This document shows positions 14,913-19,020 of a stretch of DNA of 19,020 nt, one piece after another. The stretch's first letter is position 1. Each line of letters starts with the position of its first letter. The notes under the pieces are model-generated. The model did no database searches and was not told the origin of the DNA. It saw only the letters and a program-made list of their open reading frames with translations. Made by a program: the position numbers and the translations under genes. Origin of the DNA: Methanofastidiosum sp964630765 (GTDB lineage Archaea > Methanobacteriota_B > Thermococci > Methanofastidiosales > Methanofastidiosaceae); contig CAZVXE010000026.1 in NCBI GenBank assembly GCA_964630765.1, forward strand, positions 1 through 19,020, in the 5' to 3' direction.

Positions 14913-16547
14913 TTATATACCAAACGGTTTATACTTAATACCTCCCCCTTCATAGAATTTTGTGAAAAATTCAACATAATGCAATCTCAAAGCATGTAAG
15001 AAACAGGCTAAAATACCCAATAAGATGTTTCCTATATGCCCCACTATTAAAACTGAATATCCCAATAACATGAAAACACCACCCTTTGGAAAAATTATAT
15101 CCACAACAATGCTATTAATTACAATTGCTATACCTACAGAGGATAATCCTATTGCCATTAGCCTCACATATGATAGGATATTACTCATTATACCAAATAT
15201 CTCTATTAATCCTATAAATCCTTCTCCGACCACCAATAAAACTATTGAAGCTAAGAGGAGGCCTACTCCAAAATATAGTAATATGCCCGGGATATAGATA
15301 CTGCTTGCTAGGAATATTATTGAGAATATGAGTACAATCCATCCGCCTTTTTTTAATATGGCTTCTTTTAAGTTGTGTGCCCTGTAAACATTGATAAATC
15401 CAAATACGAGACCCAATAGAACATGTATGACTCCAATTGAGATGGAAAGAATCATTATTGGCATGAAATCTACAATTCTATCTAGAATAGGCATACGCAA
15501 ACCAAATATTTCTTCAATACCTAAAAGATTGAATATATTAAATCCAAAAAACTCGCCATCGATAAAACCAAATGCTATCGTATAAATACTTGAGTATTCT
15601 AAAATACCAAGTATCATTTTCCAACCTTCAGTTTTAAATTTTGTTTTCATAAATAAAGAAGCAAAAAATATAACTAAACCATAACCAATATCCCCAAGCA
15701 TTATTCCATAGAAAAGGGGAAATGTTATAAAAATTGCAAAAGTGGGATCAATTTCTCTAGTCTTAGGGTATTCGAATAACTCTAACAATAATTCGAAAGG
15801 TTTGACTGGACTTGGATGTTTGAATTCAACTGGTACTGGCTCCTCATCGCTGTATTTAATCTTATCAAGATTTACCCTGTCGCCAAATTTTTTCTTTAGA
15901 ATACTTTCAAGCTCTTGGTATTTTTTTTCAGGTATCCATCCTTCAACTATGAAAGTATTCTTAGTAGTTGTGAATCTTAAAGGGGCCTCCATTTTTTCTA
16001 TTTCACTTGATAAAAAGTCTTCATATTGCAGAAGGTAAGCTGATTTTTCTTTTATCGTGGAGTCCATCTGATCTTTGAATTTATTTCTTTGTTCTTCAAG
16101 TTCTGATCTTGAGGATACTAAATCATCAAGCGAGGCAACTAAGTTTTTTTGTATTCCTATATCGCCTAAGTCGCCAATCGACTTAATTTTTTCTATCTCT
16201 TTTAGTATAAGATTTATTTTAGATATTTTCTCGCCATAGGATTTGATAACATTTTCAGCCTCAAAGACTTCTTTTTCTAGTTCTCTTGAAACTTCTCTTT
16301 TGACATAGGTTGTTTTAATATTGTCAGGTCGGATATCAAACTTACTCAAAAAGGCCCTGATAGAAAGCAGGAGTTCAGAAAATTTTGAGACTTCGCCCAA
16401 TGACTTTCCTATCTCAAATGTCTCATCTTGTTCTTTAAAATCTACGATATGGATTATCTTTAATAAATGAAGGATTTCAATAGTCTCCTTCATAGTATCT
16501 TTAGTTCCAACTAAAGTTATCTTAGTCATCCTTTCGTTGGAGCTCAT
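14913..16547 (-). CDS. atpI: A-type ATP synthase membrane subunit I (a-subunit, ion channel)
   Basis: A 544-residue stator subunit. The N-terminal cytoplasmic half (about 1-265) starts with MTKITLVGTKDTMKETIEILH and contains coiled-coil arms (about 88-185), then VEGWIPEKKYQELESIL, the family landmark. The membrane half (about 268-530) has about seven or eight helices. The essential arginine facing the rotor is R462 (LSYVRLMAIGLSS), and the C terminus has HALRLHYVEFFTKFYEGGG. Most archaeal I subunits are about 620-700 residues, so this one is short, mainly in the cytoplasmic arm and the loops. I chose the ATG at 16547 because GAGGT lies six bases upstream; the frame overlaps the H gene end by 26 nt. 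A later ATG at 16526-16529 would give the classic MTKITLVG start. Confidence 0.94.
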   Translation of the reverse strand: MSSNERMTKITLVGTKDTMKETIEILHLLKIIHIVDFKEQDETFEIGKSLGEVSKFSELLLSIRAFLSKFDIRPDNIKTTYVKREVSRELEKEVFEAENVIKSYGEKISKINLILKEIEKIKSIGDLGDIGIQKNLVASLDDLVSSRSELEEQRNKFKDQMDSTIKEKSAYLLQYEDFLSSEIEKMEAPLRFTTTKNTFIVEGWIPEKKYQELESILKKKFGDRVNLDKIKYSDEEPVPVEFKHPSPVKPFELLLELFEYPKTREIDPTFAIFITFPLFYGIMLGDIGYGLVIFFASLFMKTKFKTEGWKMILGILEYSSIYTIAFGFIDGEFFGFNIFNLLGIEEIFGLRMPILDRIVDFMPIMILSISIGVIHVLLGLVFGFINVYRAHNLKEAILKKGGWIVLIFSIIFLASSIYIPGILLYFGVGLLLASIVLLVVGEGFIGLIEIFGIMSNILSYVRLMAIGLSSVGIAIVINSIVVDIIFPKGGVFMLLGYSVLIVGHIGNILLGILACFLHALRLHYVEFFTKFYEGGGIKYKPFGI

Positions 16548-16866
16548 CAATGTACCTCATGAATTTATCAAGAATAAAATTAATAGCTTCATCTTTTTTT
16601 TCTAATGCTTCTTCTCTGACCTTCTCTATCTCTCTTACACCTTCAGAAATTGCCCTTTGTTTTTCCATGAGTATTCTATCTGTTTCGGTTCTAAGTTGTT
16701 TTTCAATTTCTAAATCAATGTCACTTTTCTTTTTTTCAAGAAGTTTCTCAATTTCTACGTTCAATTCAACTAAACGTTTTTTGTGATTTTCTTCAGCATC
16801 TGCTATGATTTTCTTTGCAGTTTCCTCTGCTTTTTTTATTTCTAAGAGTATCTCTGCTTTTTCCAT
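16522..16866 (-). CDS. atpH: A-type ATP synthase subunit H (peripheral stalk coiled coil)
   Basis: A 114-residue, highly charged, almost entirely helical protein that pairs with E to form the peripheral stalk. The pattern AEILLEIKKAEETAKKIIADAEE at the N terminus is typical for AhaH, with right-handed coiled-coil character, and no proline or glycine breaks the helix until near residue 76. It is the first gene of the ATP synthase operon: a TATA box lies about 45 nt upstream of its ATG at 16866, and the I gene overlaps its end. Being all charged helix, its identity rests as much on operon position as on sequence. Confidence 0.9.
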   Translation of the reverse strand: MEKAEILLEIKKAEETAKKIIADAEENHKKRLVELNVEIEKLLEKKKSDIDLEIEKQLRTETDRILMEKQRAISEGVREIEKVREEALEKKDEAINFILDKFMRYIDELQRKDD

Positions 16867-16907
16867 GAAATCACTATTTTATAACTTACTTTAGTTGAGA
16901 AAAAATC

Positions 16908-16922
16908 CTTTATATATTTTTT
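16908..16922 (-). promoter_or_regulatory. Promoter (box A) of the ATP synthase operon
   Basis: The minus strand reads AAAAAATATATAAAGG, a near-ideal archaeal box A with an A-rich element before it. The expected transcription start is near 16888, giving a leader of about 22 nt to the atpH ATG. No other such element of this quality is seen before the inner genes, which overlap, so this one promoter probably drives all nine genes. Confidence 0.6.
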
Positions 16923-16971
16923 GATATTTACTTGGATTGTTTATGCCAAAAATGATTATTTTTTGTAAATA

Positions 16972-17000
16972 GTGGATATAAAATAAAATAATAGCGGCAA
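16972..17000 (-). terminator. T-rich terminator after the TBP gene
   Basis: On the minus strand a run of TATTATTTTATTTTATATCC begins about 15 nt after the TBP stop. T-rich tracts of this kind end transcription in archaea without needing a hairpin. It lies just upstream of the ATP synthase promoter and would insulate it. Confidence 0.4.
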
Positions 17001-17006
17001 TAAGAA

Positions 17007-17567
17007 TTATGCTAAACCTTCATCAATCAGAGATTTTTTAACACGTTCAATTGCTTTAATAACGTCTTCTTCTGATTTTGCACCTGTACATACAACTTTC
17101 CCACTGCCAAAAAGTAGTAGAACTACCTTTGGTTCTTTTAATCTATAAATTAGCCCTGGAAACTGCTCAGGTTCATATTCACAATTTGGAAGTGTTAGGA
17201 TAATATCGTCAAGATTTAGTTTCATTTCGAGATCGCCAGATGCCACGATATTCTGTACAACAATATCTGGTTCTTTTTCCATTGGAGTGCCATAATCCCT
17301 CAAAATTTCAATTATTTTGAATATGGCTCTTCTAGATTCTTCAGGGGATTTAGCCCCTGTGCAAACGAGTTTGCCACTGCCAAAAACTAAAGTGGCGGTC
17401 TTTGGTTCATCAAGTCTTACCACCATTCCAGGAAACTGTTCTGGCTCATATTCAATGTTATCTAAAGAACTTGCGGCTTTAACTAGGTCAATTCTGTTAA
17501 ATAAGTTAGCAGAAGTAACAACATTTTGAACCGTCATTTTATACTTACCCAATTTAGATTCGGACAA
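17007..17567 (-). CDS. tbp: TATA-binding protein (general transcription factor)
   Basis: A 186-residue TBP, normal archaeal length. It binds box A and recruits TFB and RNA polymerase. Two direct repeats make the saddle: residues 11-92 and 101-183, with matching blocks VQNVVTSANL/VQNIVASGDL, EYEPEQFPG in both, and FGSGKLVCTGAKS/FGSGKVVCTGAKS. The phenylalanines that wedge into the TATA box are in place (F45 and F62; F136 and F153). The repeats are very alike, as in archaea. The acidic C-terminal tail of some archaeal TBPs is almost absent (DEGLA). It starts with TTG: a GGAGGT ribosome site lies five bases upstream and no in-frame ATG occurs before residue 11. Upstream are three spaced TATAAAT elements. 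The adjacent bioY gene ends 118 nt upstream. Confidence 0.97.
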   Translation of the reverse strand: MSESKLGKYKMTVQNVVTSANLFNRIDLVKAASSLDNIEYEPEQFPGMVVRLDEPKTATLVFGSGKLVCTGAKSPEESRRAIFKIIEILRDYGTPMEKEPDIVVQNIVASGDLEMKLNLDDIILTLPNCEYEPEQFPGLIYRLKEPKVVLLLFGSGKVVCTGAKSEEDVIKAIERVKKSLIDEGLA

Positions 17568-17592
17568 AGAATACCTCCAAGATTATAATATA

Positions 17593-17625
17593 ATTTATAA
17601 GGAGTAATTTATAAATGTATTTATA
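17593..17625 (-). promoter_or_regulatory. tbp: Triple TATA region of the TBP gene
   Basis: On the minus strand TATAAAT occurs three times, at 17619-17625, 17607-17613 and 17593-17599, spaced 12 and 14 bp. The distal one predicts a transcription start near 17596, the middle near 17584 and the proximal near 17570, the last leaving no room for the ribosome site. One is presumably the true box A; the others may be extra TBP sites. Confidence 0.5.
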
Positions 17626-17684
17626 AAAGTTGTGTAATATAGCCGTTCCTCCAAAATAAGGATTATAAATTGAAAAAATATAAA

Positions 17685-18209
17685 TCAAATATTGAATTTG
17701 AGATAATTTTTGACTTTTTTTTCAACTAGAAATACTATAATTGATTTTACAAAATCCCCAGGAATAAAGGGAATTCCCCCAACAAGAATAGCTTTTTCTA
17801 GCGACATCCCAGTAATAAACGATAGCCATAGTACTCCTACTAGATATATTGGAACTATGGATACTAAAAGCCCAGAAAAACGGATTTTATTACTGTTGAA
17901 TTTTTCATAAAATAAACCGGCCACATAAGAACCTGGTACAAATCCAATAATAAACCCTCCAGTTGGGCCAAGTAAAATTCCCACCCCGCCTGTGAAATTA
18001 TGGAAAACTGGCGCACCTATTGCACCTAGACCGAGATATATTATCTGACTTAACGCACCCAATTTTTTTCCTAAAATTGCACCAGAGAGTAAGACAAAAA
18101 ATACTTGAAGCGTCAAAGGTACTGGATAAAAAGGAATTGAAATAAATCCTCCAACCGCAGTAAGTGCTGCAAACAATGCAACAAGAGAAAGTTCTTTTGA
18201 TTTTAGCAT
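17685..18209 (-). CDS. bioY: BioY biotin transporter (ECF S component)
   Basis: A 174-residue membrane protein that binds biotin and, with the ECF ATPase and T components, imports it. About six hydrophobic segments are present. The family signature is clear: FYPVPLTLQVFFVLLSGAILG (residues 27-47), GLGAIGAPVFHNFTGGVGILLGPTGGFIIGF (60-90), and a late GGIPFIPGDFVKSIIV (144-159), where the Asp and Lys are the usual BioY pair. The EcfA and EcfT genes are not beside it, so it either uses shared ECF parts encoded elsewhere or works alone, as reported for some BioY. The ATG at 18209 has AGGTG five bases upstream. A perfect inverted repeat like the BirA operator sits at its promoter, indicating biotin control. 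Confidence 0.94.
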   Translation of the reverse strand: MLKSKELSLVALFAALTAVGGFISIPFYPVPLTLQVFFVLLSGAILGKKLGALSQIIYLGLGAIGAPVFHNFTGGVGILLGPTGGFIIGFVPGSYVAGLFYEKFNSNKIRFSGLLVSIVPIYLVGVLWLSFITGMSLEKAILVGGIPFIPGDFVKSIIVFLVEKKVKNYLKFNI

Positions 18210-18219
18210 TAATACACCT

Positions 18220-18252
18220 ATTGTAAACTTTAATATTTTCTAAGTTTACAAT
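18220..18252. promoter_or_regulatory. Candidate BirA-type biotin operator at bioY
   Basis: A perfect 11-bp inverted repeat, ATTGTAAACTT and AAGTTTACAAT, with an 11-bp AT spacer. The outer TTGTAAAC/GTTTACAA halves equal those of the bacterial BirA operator. It lies 11-43 nt upstream of the bioY start codon, over the expected transcription start and next to a box A, where a bound repressor would block initiation. Confidence 0.7.
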
Positions 18253-18264
18253 CTATTTAAAAAG
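18253..18264 (-). promoter_or_regulatory. Box A of bioY
   Basis: The minus strand reads CTTTTTAAATAG, overlapping the stop codon of the DNA ligase gene. The expected transcription start is near 18230, inside the inverted repeat. It gives bioY its own transcript despite lying only 47 nt behind the ligase gene. Confidence 0.5.
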
Positions 18265-19020
18265 TTTTCTCTTGCGCCTCATATATTTCAAATGCACGGG
18301 ATATTGTATCAGAATCGTAGGCGTCTTTGTCATCCCTTATTCTTAATACCCTAGGAAATCTCAATGCAAATCCACTTTCGTATTTAGGAGAATGCTGCAT
18401 TTCATCATAAAGAACTTCAACGACAATTTTTGGGACTATTGTTACTGTTTTGCCTTTTTCTTCCAAAATTAAGGGGGTTAGTTGTTCTGTGATCTCAGTG
18501 AAAAGTTCATCTGAAAGCCCTGTTGCTACTTTCCCTATTGTTAAGAATTTACCTTCTTCATCCCTTATACCGAGAAGTAGAGACGAAAGCCATTTTTTTC
18601 TTCGCCCTTCCCCCCATTCAGCACCTATTATAACTAAATCCAGTGTTTCTAAGGTACGTTTAATTTTTAGCCATTTTTTACCTCTTGCACCAGGCTGGTA
18701 CTGGGATATGTAGTCTTTTATCATAATGCCTTCATGCCCATCATTGATAGATTTATTGTAGAAATCTTTGATCTCTAAAGGATCTTTTGATACCTTGTTT
18801 TCGGCAATTTTTACAAGCTCTGATTCTTTTATTGAAGATGCTAAAATATCTCTTCTTTCTTTTAATGTTAAATCAATTAGAGACTTTTTTCCAATTAAAA
18901 GACAATCAAAAAGAAAAAGTTTCAAAGGTATTTTTTCAGATAGCTCTGAAATCTGGTATTTTCTCCTGAGTCTTCTTAAAACATATTGGAATGGCGCTAT
19001 CTTTCCATCTTTATATGCGA
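18257..19020 (-). CDS. lig: ATP-dependent DNA ligase, C-terminal part (runs off window)
   Basis: The last 253 codons of a type I archaeal/eukaryal DNA ligase; the frame is open through 19020, so the N terminus and the catalytic lysine (motif I) lie beyond the right edge. Visible are AYKDGKIAPFQYVLRRL at the start (after motif III), motif IIIa LFLFDCLL (residues 34-41 of the visible part), motif IV EGIMIKD (96-102) and motif V WLKIKR (116-121). The OB-fold domain follows, ending RFPRVLRIRDDKDAYDSDTI, the usual C-terminal signature. The enzyme seals nicks during replication and repair by way of an adenylated lysine. A TTG at 18925 is not a start: the sequence before it is clearly ligase. bioY begins 47 nt downstream but appears to have its own promoter. 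Confidence 0.95.
   Translation of the reverse strand, partial: AYKDGKIAPFQYVLRRLRRKYQISELSEKIPLKLFLFDCLLIGKKSLIDLTLKERRDILASSIKESELVKIAENKVSKDPLEIKDFYNKSINDGHEGIMIKDYISQYQPGARGKKWLKIKRTLETLDLVIIGAEWGEGRRKKWLSSLLLGIRDEEGKFLTIGKVATGLSDELFTEITEQLTPLILEEKGKTVTIVPKIVVEVLYDEMQHSPKYESGFALRFPRVLRIRDDKDAYDSDTISRAFEIYEAQEKTF

Noticed and set aside
18857..18925. Start of the DNA ligase at the TTG at 18925
   Set aside because: The same frame stays open to the window edge and translates to recognisable ligase sequence (for example FQYVLRRL), so the gene is cut by the window, not truncated.

Overview
This is an AT-rich archaeal chromosome segment, almost certainly euryarchaeal. The evidence is a complete A-type (archaeal V/A) ATP synthase operon, a two-repeat TATA-binding protein, an archaeal/eukaryal-type ATP-dependent DNA ligase, an XPB helicase, a MoaD/SAMP-like ubiquitin-fold protein, GGTGA-type ribosome binding sites and TTTATATA-type box A promoters. 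Gene content and base composition would fit a methanogen-related lineage such as Methanofastidiosa, but nothing in the window is diagnostic, so that placement is only a guess. All genes except one (the AIM24-family gene at 1308-2138) lie on the minus strand.

Layout, left to right. 1-1300: a MoaD-like small protein and an unrecognised four-helix membrane protein, each with its own promoter. 1308-2138 (+): a zinc-ribbon AIM24-family protein, converging on a two-gene XPB helicase plus cysteine-rich protein operon (2154-4155). 4241-4925: a winged-helix regulator overlapping a small three-helix membrane protein. 5113-8959: a tight four-gene cluster read in the order AI-2E-type transporter, PLP aminotransferase, small Rossmann-like protein, LarA-type nickel-dependent racemase. 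Its genes are separated by 1, -1 and about 10 nt. 9000-16866: the ATP synthase operon in the order H-I-K-E-C-F-A-B-D, with many overlapping stop/start junctions and a good TATA box ahead of H. 17007-17567: TBP with its own promoter region. 17685-18209: BioY, the biotin transporter S component. 18257-19020: the C-terminal 253 codons of DNA ligase, which runs off the right edge.

How the genes work together. The ATP synthase genes encode every soluble and membrane part needed for the rotary enzyme. TBP, XPB and ligase are information-processing genes. The LarA cluster looks metabolic (2-hydroxy acid and 2-oxo/amino acid chemistry plus a transporter), but its substrate cannot be read from sequence.

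Most of the window is ordinary core archaeal genome. The best observation is a perfect 11-bp inverted repeat at the bioY promoter that closely resembles the bacterial BirA operator (TTGTAAAC...GTTTACAA), suggesting biotin-responsive repression of biotin uptake. Other points worth checking are three regularly spaced TATA elements ahead of the TBP gene itself, the coupled small Rossmann-like protein beside LarA, the bacterial/eukaryal-like long XPB without a Bax1 neighbour, and the unusually short ATP synthase I subunit. I found no convincing undescribed defence or mobile system, CRISPR array, tRNA, rRNA or insertion sequence.
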